Source: an uncultured Oscillospiraceae bacterium (GTDB lineage Bacteria > Bacillota > Clostridia > Oscillospirales > Oscillospiraceae). Taken from it: 16,641 nt of DNA. The DNA lies in assembly GCA_934646175.1 (NCBI GenBank), contig CAKUEI010000033.1, positions 1 to 16,641 on the forward strand. Reading direction: 5' to 3'. The translations under genes and the position numbers were made by a program. This document shows positions 7,173 through 15,176 of the stretch, one piece after another. The first letter of the stretch is position 1. Every line of letters starts with the position of its first letter. The notes under the pieces were generated by a model that saw nothing but the letters and a program-made list of their open reading frames with translations, made no database searches and had not been told where the DNA came from.

Positions 7173-7418
7173 ATGACGAAATATACGGTGAAAGTGGACG
7201 GAATGCAGTGCAGCATGTGCGAGTCCCATATTAACGACGCCGTCCGCAAGGCATTTAAGGTGAAGAAGGTGACCTCCTCCCGCAACAAGGGCGAGACGGT
7301 GGTGATCACGGAAGCCGAGATTGACCAGGAAGCCCTGAAAAGCGCCATCGCCGCCACGGGCTATACCGTGGGCGCGGTGCACAGCGAGCCTTACGTCAAG
7401 CACGGCCTGTTCGGCTGA
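7173..7418 (+). CDS. Small heavy-metal-associated (HMA) domain protein
   Basis: This 81-residue cytoplasmic protein is a single ferredoxin-like HMA domain. It begins MTKYTVKVDGMQCSMCESHI, with the metal-binding motif GMQCSMC (Cys13 and Cys16), and ends in the ATGYTVG strand typical of the fold. The family (Atx1/CopZ and the N-terminal domains of P-type ATPases) binds soft metals such as Cu(I). Small stand-alone versions in clostridia are often near metal uptake genes and their metal is not established. The ATG at 7173 has AAGAAGG about 7 bases upstream and lies behind its own promoter and a palindrome. It is the first gene of the rightward transcription unit, and the next frame (broken Big/DUF4430/SLH gene) overlaps its end directly. 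Whether it belongs functionally to the corrinoid modules is unclear. Confidence 0.85.
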   Translation: MTKYTVKVDGMQCSMCESHINDAVRKAFKVKKVTSSRNKGETVVITEAEIDQEALKSAIAATGYTVGAVHSEPYVKHGLFG

Positions 7419-7420
7419 GC

Positions 7421-8858
7421 CAAACGAAAGCCGCGGCGCTGGGCGAGCCCACCGCCGCGGATAAGCGGGCGGTCTGGACCACCTCCGACGAGACCGTCGC
7501 CAAGGTGACGGGGAAGGCGCCGTCACTGCCATGGGCAACGGCCAGGCGACCGTTACCGCCACGGTGGGCACGGACGGCACCTTCCGCATCACTTTCCCCA
7601 ATAAAGAGACCTATACGGTTGAAATCAGCGGCAAAGCCTGCTATACTGGTAAGGACTTCTCCGGCAATGACGTGGAGTATGCCGAAGCGCCGGTGGTCCC
7701 CGTCCGCTGCATCGTGCAGGTGGCGGCCGCTTCCACTGGTGGCGGAAGCTTTGCCGACGACACCATTTCCGTGAAGTTTCGCCTCATCGGCGCCACCCAG
7801 TCTGAAAACGGCGTGGACATCGCCGCCGGTGTGGACGACGCCGAGTATGTCACCTGGATCGCCACCAAGACCTGCACCATCAGCGAGGATGCCACGGTGT
7901 ATGACCTGTTCACCCGTGAGCTGGACAGCGCCGGGCTTGACTACGTCATCCTCAATGGCAGCTGGGTCCAGTCCATCACGGCGCCCCAGGCGCTGGGCGG
8001 CTATGAGCTGGCTGAGATGGACAACGGCTCCTACAGCGGCTGGATGTACACGGTGAACGGCATTCATGTGCAGAACACCCTGGACCAGCAGAAGCTGAAG
8101 GATGACGACGTGGTCATCTGGCACTATATCAACGACTACCGCTATGAGGACTCCCAGTGGGCCACCGGCTCCCAGGGCAACGAGACCTATTGGGATCGTT
8201 GGCTGAAGGCGCCCGATGTGAACCCCGGCTCCGGCAACGGCGGCACTGTTCCCGGTCAGACCACCACCAAGCCCGGCCAGACTACGGAGACCAGCGACGT
8301 CTTTGACGACGTGGCCAAGGACGCCTGGTACCGGGCGTCTGCCGAGCGGCTTGCGAAGCTGTGCCTTGTGAAGGGCACCGGCGAAAAAAGTTCTCCCCCG
8401 ACGTGACGGCGTCCCGCGCCATGTTCGTCACTCTGCTGGGTCGGCTCTATGAGTTGGACGGCAAGACCGCTTCTGGCAGCGGCACTGCGTTCGCGGACGT
8501 GGCCGCCGGGCAGTACTACAGCGACTATGTGGCCTGGGGCGCGAAGAACGGCCTTGTTCAGGGCTGTGCCGACGACCGCTTTGCCCCGGACGACGTGGTC
8601 ACCCGGGAGCAGATGGCCTTGTTCCTCTTCCGCTATGCGAAGCTGGCCGGGCTGGACGTCTCCCAGCGGGCCGACCTTGCAAAGTTTGCCGACGGGGCGG
8701 CGGTGTCCGACTATGCCGCGGACGCCATGAGCTGGGCTGTGGCCGCGGGCCTGATGCAGGGCACCGGCTCCAACAAGCTCACCCCCCAGGGCAGCGTCAC
8801 CCGCAGCCAGCTGGTGGTCCTGCTGGACCGCTTTATGGGTCCGGAAAAGGCGGAGTGA
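7421..8858 (+). pseudogene. Broken Big-like/DUF4430/SLH surface protein gene
   Basis: Three fragments of one protein lie in successive frames. First, a Big_2-like Ig domain starts as ADKRAVWTTSDETVAKVTG and continues, after a one-base loss in the G tract at about 7510-7513, as EGAVTAMGNGQATVTATV. Next comes a DUF4430 domain (about 7760-8160), with YDLFTRELDSAGLDYV, YSGWMYTVNGIHVQN and LKDDDVVIWHYIND, then a linker rich in Gly/Thr/Pro. Three SLH domains follow (about 8299-8455, 8485-8650, 8680-8840). The first is cut by loss of one A in the A tract at 8385-8390; adding it restores EKKFSPDVTASRAMFV. There is no start codon with signal peptide: the frame begins abruptly at the end of the HMA gene. 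This DUF4430 lacks the four cysteines shared by the other two, so it is a different subfamily. Intact, it would have been a wall-anchored ligand binder. The two single-base lesions could be sequencing errors, but the missing N-terminus needs a larger deletion. Confidence 0.8.
7431..7460. repeat. GC-rich inverted repeat at the HMA / broken gene junction
   Basis: CCGCGGCG (7431-7438) is a perfect inverted repeat of CGCCGCGG (7453-7460), with a nested GGGC-GA-GCCC inside. It starts 13 bases after the HMA stop. No T run follows, so it is not a complete terminator. It may be a terminator remnant or a structure that promoted the deletion which removed the start of the next gene. Confidence 0.55.
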
Positions 8859-8884
8859 ACTTATTAGGTAAATAAGCGCAGGCC

Positions 8885-8918
8885 TTCCCGCCCGGGGCGC
8901 ATCTGCCCTGGGCGGGAA
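8885..8918 (+). terminator. Hairpin between the broken DUF4430/SLH gene and the propeller gene
   Basis: TTCCCGCCC (8885-8893) pairs with GGGCGGGAA (8910-8918), with further pairing GGGC/GCCC inside and a 6-base loop. It lies 26 bases past the SLH stop. The 3' side is AAAACGTGCTTTTA, so the T run is displaced by about 7 bases and termination may be weak. Read-through into the propeller gene is plausible because no good promoter is seen in 8859-8955. Confidence 0.4.
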
Positions 8919-8955
8919 AACGTGCTTTTAGAAAAAGCGAAAAAGGAGCGATTTT

Positions 8956-10896
8956 ATGCGTAATTTCCTGAAAAGAGGGCTGACGGCAGTCCTGGCGGCG
9001 GCCATGCTGGCCACCTCCGCCCTGGCGGTGGACTGGCCCCAGTTCCTGGGGGACCCGACGGCCCAGGGCGTTTCCGACGGGCGCAGCGCCACGGTGGGCA
9101 GCGACCTTGACCTGCGGTGGGAAAGGCTCACCGGCACCTTGGGGGAGGACGGCGTCCTCACCTACACCTGGATCGATGTGCCCGGCACCCCCATCGTGGT
9201 GGGAGATTATGTGTATTACTACAGCTCCCAGTACCTGCGCAAGGTGGACCTGGCCACCGGCAAGGAGGTCAAGACCGCCCAGGTCTACGGCGAGCCGGTG
9301 AACCAGTTCTTCATCGACATCGCCTACGGTGAGGGGAAGATCTTCGTCCCCTGCCAGGTGAACAATAGGAACGACGGCACCGGGGTGGACGGCTGCTTCT
9401 TCCGGGTGTTTGACGCGGACACCCTGGAGCAGCTTTACGTCACGGAGTCCATCGCCAAGGGGCAGATGCAGTCCCCGGTGATGTACCATGACGGCTACTT
9501 CGTTACCGGCACCTATGGCCGCAGCGGCGTTTACGCCGGTTTCTCCGCCGAGGACGAGGACCCTTCCCGCCCGGACGAGGTGAAGAAGGCCGCCTGGACC
9601 GTGGAGTCCGGCAGCAAGTACGGCTTCAGCTTCAACGGCGCCGCCTTTGTGGGGAAATACTGCTACTTCGGCTGCGGCAGCACCCTGTACGTGGTGGACT
9701 ATAAGACGGGGGACACCCGTACCTATGAGCTGGGGGAGGGGTACGCAAACCGCTCCACCGTCGTCCACAGCACAGAGACGAACCGGCTTTACGTGGCCTG
9801 CAACCACCCCACGGAGGGGGCCAGCGTCTTCTCCTTTGCCCTGGATGACACCGGTATGCCAGTGAAGGAGACCGCCAAGGAGTGGGTGTCCCACACCCAG
9901 GGGGGCGGCACCCAGTCCACCCCCATCATTTACCGCGGGCGGCTCTATATCGGCGGCGGCGGGTACACTATGGGCTCCAACGAGCCCTTCCATGTGGTGG
10001 ACGCCAACACCATGGAGGAGATTTACTCCGTGCCCATCCTGACCAAGGGCTCCGCCGGCATTTCCACCGCCTATGCTGCGGCGGAGAATAACTGGCAGGT
10101 TTATATCTACCTTGTGCCCTATGCCCCCAAGGACGAGAAGGTCTCCCAGCTGTGGATTGTGAAGGACAGCCAGGGCCAGACCAAGGCGGACTACGAGGTG
10201 GTGGACGGCATCGGCCGCCGGCAGTACTGCTCCCAGAGTGTCATCGTGGCGGAGGATGGCTCCCTCCTTTGGTATAACGACGCGGCGCGGCTTTACTGCT
10301 ACGAGAATGTGAAGGCCCTGGAGCCCGGTGTGTTCCGGGACACGAAGAACCACTGGGCCAAGGATAAGATCGCCCTGCTGGCCCAGAAGGAAATCTTGAA
10401 CGGCACTGGGAATGGCCGCTTCTCCCCCGATGCGCCGGTCACCCGCAGCCAGTTCGTCCAGATGCTGGCCAAGCTTTCCGGCGAGGATTACAGCAAATGC
10501 ACCAGCGCCGCCTTTTCCGACGTGCAGGCCGGGGCCTGGTACGCCCCCGCTGTGGCCTGGGCGGTGGAAAAGGGCATTGCCGCCGGTACAGGCAGCGGCC
10601 GGTTCGCCCCCGACGCGGAGATCACCCGCCAGGATATGGCGGTGATGCTCCTGCGGTATGTGGAAAACGCGGCAAAGACCGCCCTGCCGGAAAATGTGGC
10701 CCCGGTGACGTTTGCGGATGACGGCGACATTGCCGCCTATGCATCCCAGGCGGTGGGGACCATGCAGCGGGCGGGCATCATCAGCGGCATCGCTGCGGGC
10801 AGCGGCTACCGCTTCGCCCCCAAGGACAAGGCCAACCGGGCCCAGGCCGCCGCCATGGTGGCGGGGCTCTATCAGGCACTGAACGGACAGAATTGA
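8956..10896 (+). CDS. SLH-anchored PQQ-like beta-propeller surface protein
   Basis: This 646-residue protein has a signal peptide (about 1-24, ending SALA). A beta-propeller of PQQ-like repeats follows (about 26-455), with WPQFLGDP at the start and recurring blades such as GTPIVVGDYVYYYSSQYLRKV, TPIIYRGRLYIGGGG and SQSVIVAEDGSLLWYN. Three SLH domains end it (about 458-512, 517-573 and 584-640; TRSQFVQMLAK, TRQDMAVMLLRYVE, NRAQAAAMVAGLYQ). It should be exported and held on wall polysaccharide. ATG 8956 follows AAAAAGGAG by 7-8 bases. It occupies the place in module B held by the alpha/alpha-barrel SLH protein in module A, directly before the membrane-anchored DUF4430 gene (7 bases between them). 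PQQ-like propellers bind diverse ligands and need not carry PQQ; no enzymatic residue set is evident. Ligand capture is the inferred role. Confidence 0.85.
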   Translation: MRNFLKRGLTAVLAAAMLATSALAVDWPQFLGDPTAQGVSDGRSATVGSDLDLRWERLTGTLGEDGVLTYTWIDVPGTPIVVGDYVYYYSSQYLRKVDLATGKEVKTAQVYGEPVNQFFIDIAYGEGKIFVPCQVNNRNDGTGVDGCFFRVFDADTLEQLYVTESIAKGQMQSPVMYHDGYFVTGTYGRSGVYAGFSAEDEDPSRPDEVKKAAWTVESGSKYGFSFNGAAFVGKYCYFGCGSTLYVVDYKTGDTRTYELGEGYANRSTVVHSTETNRLYVACNHPTEGASVFSFALDDTGMPVKETAKEWVSHTQGGGTQSTPIIYRGRLYIGGGGYTMGSNEPFHVVDANTMEEIYSVPILTKGSAGISTAYAAAENNWQVYIYLVPYAPKDEKVSQLWIVKDSQGQTKADYEVVDGIGRRQYCSQSVIVAEDGSLLWYNDAARLYCYENVKALEPGVFRDTKNHWAKDKIALLAQKEILNGTGNGRFSPDAPVTRSQFVQMLAKLSGEDYSKCTSAAFSDVQAGAWYAPAVAWAVEKGIAAGTGSGRFAPDAEITRQDMAVMLLRYVENAAKTALPENVAPVTFADDGDIAAYASQAVGTMQRAGIISGIAAGSGYRFAPKDKANRAQAAAMVAGLYQALNGQN

Positions 10897-10903
10897 GGGA
10901 CCC

Positions 10904-11653
10904 ATGAAGAAAAAGCAGATACGTACCTTTATCATTGTCGCTATTATCATTGCCTTTGTGGGCATCAGCCTGTGGCGGCTGAAGATCGAACCCGCCCACC
11001 CGGCCCAGACGCCGGACAGCGGCTACAGCCAGCAGGACGGCACGGACAATAAGACGCCCCAGGACGGGGACCCGGCGGAGAATACCGACGCCCCCGCCGG
11101 GGAGACCCAGGCGGAGCTCCCCGCAGACACCACGGCGGAAGCGCCGCTGCCGGCCCAGCCCTATCCCGCGGAGCCCACCCGGCAGCCCGCCTATCCAAAG
11201 GCCCCCACCCAGAAGCCGAAGGAGGACCCGGCGGAGGAGGTCACCGTCCACACCTGCACCCTGGAGATTCGCTGCGACACCCTGCTGGACACCTCCAAGG
11301 TGGAGAACGAGGCCATTCTGCCCTATATCCCCTCCGACGGGGTGATTTTGGCCACCACTGAGGTGACCTACACCCCGGGGGAGAGCGTCTTTGACATTCT
11401 GAAGCGAGTCACCCGGGACCAGGACATCCAGATGGAGTTCCGGGAGGACGCCCTTTACAACGGCGCGTATATCGAAGGCATCCACTACCTTTATGAATTC
11501 GACGGCGGCACCCTCAGCGGCTGGATGTACAAGGTGAACGGCCAGTTCCCCAACTATGGATGCAGCAAGTACTATGTCTCCGACGGGGACGAGATCGTCT
11601 GGATGTACACCTGCGACCTGGGCCGGGACGTGGGGGATAACTCCGTATGGTGA
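10904..11653 (+). CDS. Membrane-anchored DUF4430 (transcobalamin beta-domain-like) protein, module B
   Basis: The 249-residue paralogue of the module A protein has the same plan: basic start MKKKQIR, one hydrophobic anchor (about 8-24), a Pro/Glu/Thr-rich spacer (about 28-112) and a DUF4430 domain (about 114-245). Shared motifs include HTCTLEIRC, GESVFDILKR, AYIEGIHYLYEFDGG, SGWMYKVNGQFPNYGC and YTCDLGRDVG. It has exactly four cysteines in the whole protein (118, 124, 220, 237), all conserved in the module A copy. ATG 10904 follows GAGGG closely and lies 7 bases after the propeller gene. The stop codon lies within the start of ecfT, so translation of the two is probably coupled. Inferred to deliver ligand from the cell surface to the S-component encoded downstream. 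Confidence 0.88.
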   Translation: MKKKQIRTFIIVAIIIAFVGISLWRLKIEPAHPAQTPDSGYSQQDGTDNKTPQDGDPAENTDAPAGETQAELPADTTAEAPLPAQPYPAEPTRQPAYPKAPTQKPKEDPAEEVTVHTCTLEIRCDTLLDTSKVENEAILPYIPSDGVILATTEVTYTPGESVFDILKRVTRDQDIQMEFREDALYNGAYIEGIHYLYEFDGGTLSGWMYKVNGQFPNYGCSKYYVSDGDEIVWMYTCDLGRDVGDNSVW

Positions 11654-12570
11654 TGCGGGAGTTCTGGGGAAACGGCCTGGGGGAGTCGGCAAACTTCTAC
11701 CGGGCCCACCCATTGGTGAATTTTGCGTATTTCGCCTTTGTGATTGGGGTGACCATGTTTTCCAATCACCCGGCGTTCCTTCTGGTTTCCTTCGCAGCGG
11801 GGTGGTTTTATTCCGTCCTGCTCCAGGGGAAGAAGGCTGTGAAGTTCAACTGCATCATTCTGCTGCCCACCCTTGTGATCATGACCCTCATCAACACCCT
11901 GAACGTGCACAACGGCGTGACGGTGCTCTTTTATCTGAACGACAACCGCATCACTCTGGAGGCCATTGTGTACGGCGTGGTGTCCGCGGTGCTGCTCACC
12001 AGCGTCATCATCTGGTTCCGCTGCTTCAACGCGGTGTTCACGGCGGATAAATTCATTTATCTCTTCGGCCGGGTGGCGCCGGTGCTGGCCCTCACCCTCT
12101 CCATGATCCTGCGGTATATCCCCATGCTGAAGACCCGGTTCCACCAGGTGGCGGAGGGCCAGCGGTGCATGGGGCGGGGGCTGAAGGGGGGCGGCCTTAT
12201 CAGCCGGGTGAAGGTGTTCAGCAAGGAGCTTTCCATCCTCATCGCCTGGTCCCTGGAGGCGTCCATCGAGTCGGCAGACTCCATGGAGGCCAGGGGCTAC
12301 GGCCTTCATGGCCGCACCAGCTTCCACCTCTTCCGCTTTGCCGGGGGGGAACGGAGCGAGCTTGCGGTGATGCTTGCCCTGGGCGGCATTGCCGCCTGGG
12401 CCTGCGCCACGGGCAGGACCTCCGTTTATTATTACCCGGCTATCCTTCTGCCGGGTCTTTCCGCTGCCCAGGCCGTCAGCCTGGCGGCCTATACGGCGCT
12501 GATGCTGCTGCCACCGATTCTGGATATAAAGGGGGCGAGAGAGTGGAAGTCCTTACGTGCGAAAATTTAA
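11647..12570 (+). CDS. ecfT: EcfT transmembrane coupling protein, module B
   Basis: Intact 307-residue EcfT with several hydrophobic helices (about 25-55, 68-85, 108-128, 142-157 and two or more near the C-terminus) and the long cytoplasmic region carrying the coupling motif ESADSMEARGYGLHGRT (ARG at 215-217) that docks into the ATPases. ATG 11647 overlaps the DUF4430 stop; a second ATG at 11653 forms a TGATG overlap and is also possible, but GGGGGA upstream is better spaced for 11647. The 3' end overlaps the ATPase gene by 28 bases, the same overlap as in module A. Its sequence shows what the frameshifted module A copy should look like. Confidence 0.92.
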   Translation: MVMREFWGNGLGESANFYRAHPLVNFAYFAFVIGVTMFSNHPAFLLVSFAAGWFYSVLLQGKKAVKFNCIILLPTLVIMTLINTLNVHNGVTVLFYLNDNRITLEAIVYGVVSAVLLTSVIIWFRCFNAVFTADKFIYLFGRVAPVLALTLSMILRYIPMLKTRFHQVAEGQRCMGRGLKGGGLISRVKVFSKELSILIAWSLEASIESADSMEARGYGLHGRTSFHLFRFAGGERSELAVMLALGGIAAWACATGRTSVYYYPAILLPGLSAAQAVSLAAYTALMLLPPILDIKGAREWKSLRAKI

Positions 12571-14246
12571 GCTTTACCTATCCCGGCTGCGACGCGCCCG
12601 CCCTGCGGAACATCAGCTTCACCGTGGGCCGGTCGGAATTCGTGGTGCTGTGCGGCAAGTCCGGCTGCGGCAAGAGCACCCTGCTGCGGCAGATGAAGAA
12701 AAATCTGATGCCCTATGGGCGTCTGGAGGGCAGTCTGCGCTACTGCGGCACGGAGATCGGCGGCTTGGACGACCGGGTCAGCGCCGCGGATATCGGCTTT
12801 GTCCGCCAGGACCCGGACAACCAGATCGTGACGGACAAGGTGTTCCACGAGCTGGCCTTCGGGCTGGAAAGCCTGGGCGTGGATAACCGCACCATGAAGC
12901 AGCGTGTGGCGGAAATGGCCAGCTTTTTCGGCATCCAGACCTGGTTCCGCAGCAGCGTCAGCCAGCTGTCCGGCGGGCAGAAGCAGCTTTTGAACCTGGC
13001 CTCTATTATGGTCATGCACCCCAAGCTCCTCATTCTGGACGAGCCCACCAGCCAGCTGGACCCCATCGCCGCCGCGGACTTTCTGGCCACGCTGAAAAAG
13101 ATCAACACGGAGCTGGGTACCACCATCCTTATCTCCGAGCACCGCTTGGAGGAGCTCTTCCCCCTGGCGGACCGGGTGCTGGTCATGGACAAGGGGGAGC
13201 TGCGCCTGAACGGCGGGCCCCGGGAGACGGCGGAAAAAATGGCCGCCGGGGTCTGCGGGGATATGTTCTGCGGCCTGCCCGCCGTGGTGAAAATTGCAAG
13301 CCGGGTGGCCCCCGGGGCGGACTGCCCCCTCACCGTGCGGGAGGGGCGCCTTTGGATGGAGGCGCGCCTGGGCCCGCCCGCCCCCACCCAGCCGGAGGGG
13401 CGGCGGCGCGGTCTTGACCTGCGCCGGGAAAAGCGGACGGCGGAGAAGATCGACCACCCCGTCCTGGAGGTAAAGGATGTCTGGTTCCGCTACTCCAAGG
13501 CCGGGGCGGACGTGCTGCGGGGCGTGGACCTGCAGGTGCGTCGAGGGGAGCTTTTTGCCGTCCTCGGCGGAAACGGCGTGGGCAAATCCACCACGCTGAA
13601 GGCCATGACCCGGGCTGTCAAGCCTTATCGGGGCAAAATTCTGGTGAACGGCACCCCCATCGACAGCCTGTCCGACGTGGAGCTTTTCCAGAACGGCCTT
13701 TCCATGCTGCCCCAGAACCCCCAGGCTTTGTTCACGGAGATCACCGCCCGGGAGGAGCTTTTGGAGGCCCTGTCCGACCAGAAGCTACCGGAGGAGGAGA
13801 TGGAGCGCCGGGCGGCGGACATGATGACCCAGATGGACCTTTCCGGCCTGGAGGCCACCCATCCCTATGACCTTTCCGGCGGGGAGCAGCAGCGCCTGGC
13901 CCTGGGCAAGCTGCTGCTGCGCCAGCCGAAGATCCTGCTGCTGGACGAGCCCACCAAGGGTCTGGACCCCTACTTCAAAAAGACCCTGGCGGGGATATTC
14001 AAGGGCCTGCTGGCCAAGGACATTACCATCCTGATGGTCACCCACGATATTGAGTTCTGCGCCGAGTACGCCGACCGCTGCGCCCTGTTCTTTGACGGAG
14101 AGGCGGTGTCCTGTGCCCCGACCAAGGAATTTTTCGCCGGCAACCGGTTTTACACCACCGCGGCCAACCGCGTGGCGGGGCAGTGGTTCCCCGCGGCGGT
14201 CACATGGGAGGAGGTGGCGGCCCGATGCGAAGAGGCTATGACGTAA
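12543..14246 (+). CDS. ecfA: Double ECF ATPase (EcfA-EcfA fusion), module B
   Basis: This 567-residue protein has two complete ABC ATPase domains that power the transporter at the inner face of the membrane. Domain 1 has GKSGCGKST (38-46), RQDPDNQ at the Q-loop, LSGGQKQ (142-148), LLILDEPTSQLD and SEHRLEE. Domain 2 has GGNGVGKST (342-350), QNPQALF, LSGGEQQ (444-450), LLLDEPTKGLD and THDIEF. Spacing and sequence are nearly the same as the first 540 residues of the module A fusion, but here the chain stops after the second ATPase. I chose GTG 12543 (VEVLTCENLSFTYPG) because it fits the family N-terminus and follows AGGGGGCGAGA. The frame stays open further upstream only as a shadow of ecfT. It overlaps the S-component gene by 22 bases. 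Confidence 0.92.
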   Translation: MEVLTCENLSFTYPGCDAPALRNISFTVGRSEFVVLCGKSGCGKSTLLRQMKKNLMPYGRLEGSLRYCGTEIGGLDDRVSAADIGFVRQDPDNQIVTDKVFHELAFGLESLGVDNRTMKQRVAEMASFFGIQTWFRSSVSQLSGGQKQLLNLASIMVMHPKLLILDEPTSQLDPIAAADFLATLKKINTELGTTILISEHRLEELFPLADRVLVMDKGELRLNGGPRETAEKMAAGVCGDMFCGLPAVVKIASRVAPGADCPLTVREGRLWMEARLGPPAPTQPEGRRRGLDLRREKRTAEKIDHPVLEVKDVWFRYSKAGADVLRGVDLQVRRGELFAVLGGNGVGKSTTLKAMTRAVKPYRGKILVNGTPIDSLSDVELFQNGLSMLPQNPQALFTEITAREELLEALSDQKLPEEEMERRAADMMTQMDLSGLEATHPYDLSGGEQQRLALGKLLLRQPKILLLDEPTKGLDPYFKKTLAGIFKGLLAKDITILMVTHDIEFCAEYADRCALFFDGEAVSCAPTKEFFAGNRFYTTAANRVAGQWFPAAVTWEEVAARCEEAMT

Positions 14247-15166
14247 GCCAGATCGAGGCCGCCCACCGCAAGCGCACCGCCATGGCCGCCGCCCTCATTT
14301 TTATCGCTATCCCGGCGGTCATCATCATGGGCTTCACCCTTCTGAACGACCGGAGCTACATCCTAGTCAGCTGGATCATTCTGTTCCTCACCATGGCGCC
14401 CTTTTTTATGGTGTTCGAGCGGCGGCGGCCCAAGGCCCGGGAGATCGTCCTCATCGCCATGATGTGCGCCCTGACGGTTTGCGTCCAGCTCATCTGCAAT
14501 GTGACCGTCCCCTTTAAGGCGGGCACGGCCATCATCATCGTCAGCGGCGTGGCCTTGGGGCCGGAGGCGGGGTTCCTCATCGGGGCCCTGGCCCGGTTCG
14601 TGCTGAATTTTTACGAGGGGCAGGGGCCGTGGACCCCGTGGCAGATGTTCTGCTGGGGCCTTCTCGGCTTTCTGGCGGGCCTTGCCTTCAACCGGGCCAC
14701 GGTGGAAAAGGTCAAGTCCCGGAACTTCCGGGTCATTATGGGGCCACTGCTGTGCATCCTCTTCGCGGAGCTGGCGGCGTACCTTGTGTATCTCTTCTTC
14801 CCCCCGGCGGACGGGGGCACGTTCTTCGGCTGGCGGCTCTATATCTTCGGCGGGGCCGGGCTGCTGCTGGGCGTGCTGGTCCAGCGCAAGCGTCTGCCGG
14901 TGGACGGGGTCACCCTGACCCTTTTCACGTTTTTCGTCACCTTCATCATTTACGGCGGCCTGATGAACATCTGCGCCATGATCACGGCGGCGGGCATTCC
15001 CGGCGCCAACGAGGTCAGCTGGGACACCCTGAAGCTCCTTTATATCTCCGGCGTGTCCTATGACGCGGCCCATGCTTTCTTCGCGGCGCTGTTCAATTTT
15101 TTCTTCGGCGATATGCTGATCAGAAAGCTGGAGCGCATCAAGCTGAAATACGGCATTTACCGGTGA
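14225..15166 (+). CDS. ECF transporter S-component, module B
   Basis: This 313-residue polytopic membrane protein is homologous to the C-terminal part of the module A fusion. Matching segments are PFFMVFERRRPKAREIVLIA, the GQGPWTPWQMFCWGLLGFLAG motif (132-152), IIYGGLMN and the C-terminal IRKLERIKLKYGIYR. It has an additional two-helix segment (about 168-228) that the module A S-domain lacks. ATG 14225 is preceded by GGAGG about 10 bases upstream and overlaps the ATPase gene by 22 bases, so translation is probably coupled. S-components bind the vitamin; cobU begins 10 bases after the stop, which favours a corrinoid such as cobinamide or cobalamin. The substrate is not determined by the sequence. 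Confidence 0.88.
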   Translation: MRRGYDVSQIEAAHRKRTAMAAALIFIAIPAVIIMGFTLLNDRSYILVSWIILFLTMAPFFMVFERRRPKAREIVLIAMMCALTVCVQLICNVTVPFKAGTAIIIVSGVALGPEAGFLIGALARFVLNFYEGQGPWTPWQMFCWGLLGFLAGLAFNRATVEKVKSRNFRVIMGPLLCILFAELAAYLVYLFFPPADGGTFFGWRLYIFGGAGLLLGVLVQRKRLPVDGVTLTLFTFFVTFIIYGGLMNICAMITAAGIPGANEVSWDTLKLLYISGVSYDAAHAFFAALFNFFFGDMLIRKLERIKLKYGIYR

Positions 15167-15176
15167 GGGCGGGGCT

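Noticed and set aside
8383..8391. Classical A-AAA-AAG tandem slippery heptamer
   Set aside because: The letters are present, but the zero-frame codons are GAA-AAA-AGT, so the phase is wrong for standard two-tRNA -1 slippage; only single-tRNA or transcriptional slippage remains possible.
8833..10965. A 710-codon open frame on the minus strand
   Set aside because: It is antisense to the signal-peptide, propeller and SLH gene, has His/Gly/Val-rich shadow composition typical of high-GC antisense frames, and shows no recognisable domain.
12165..12542. N-terminal extension of the module B ATPase
   Set aside because: The added residues are an out-of-frame reading of ecfT; the family N-terminus begins at GTG 12543.
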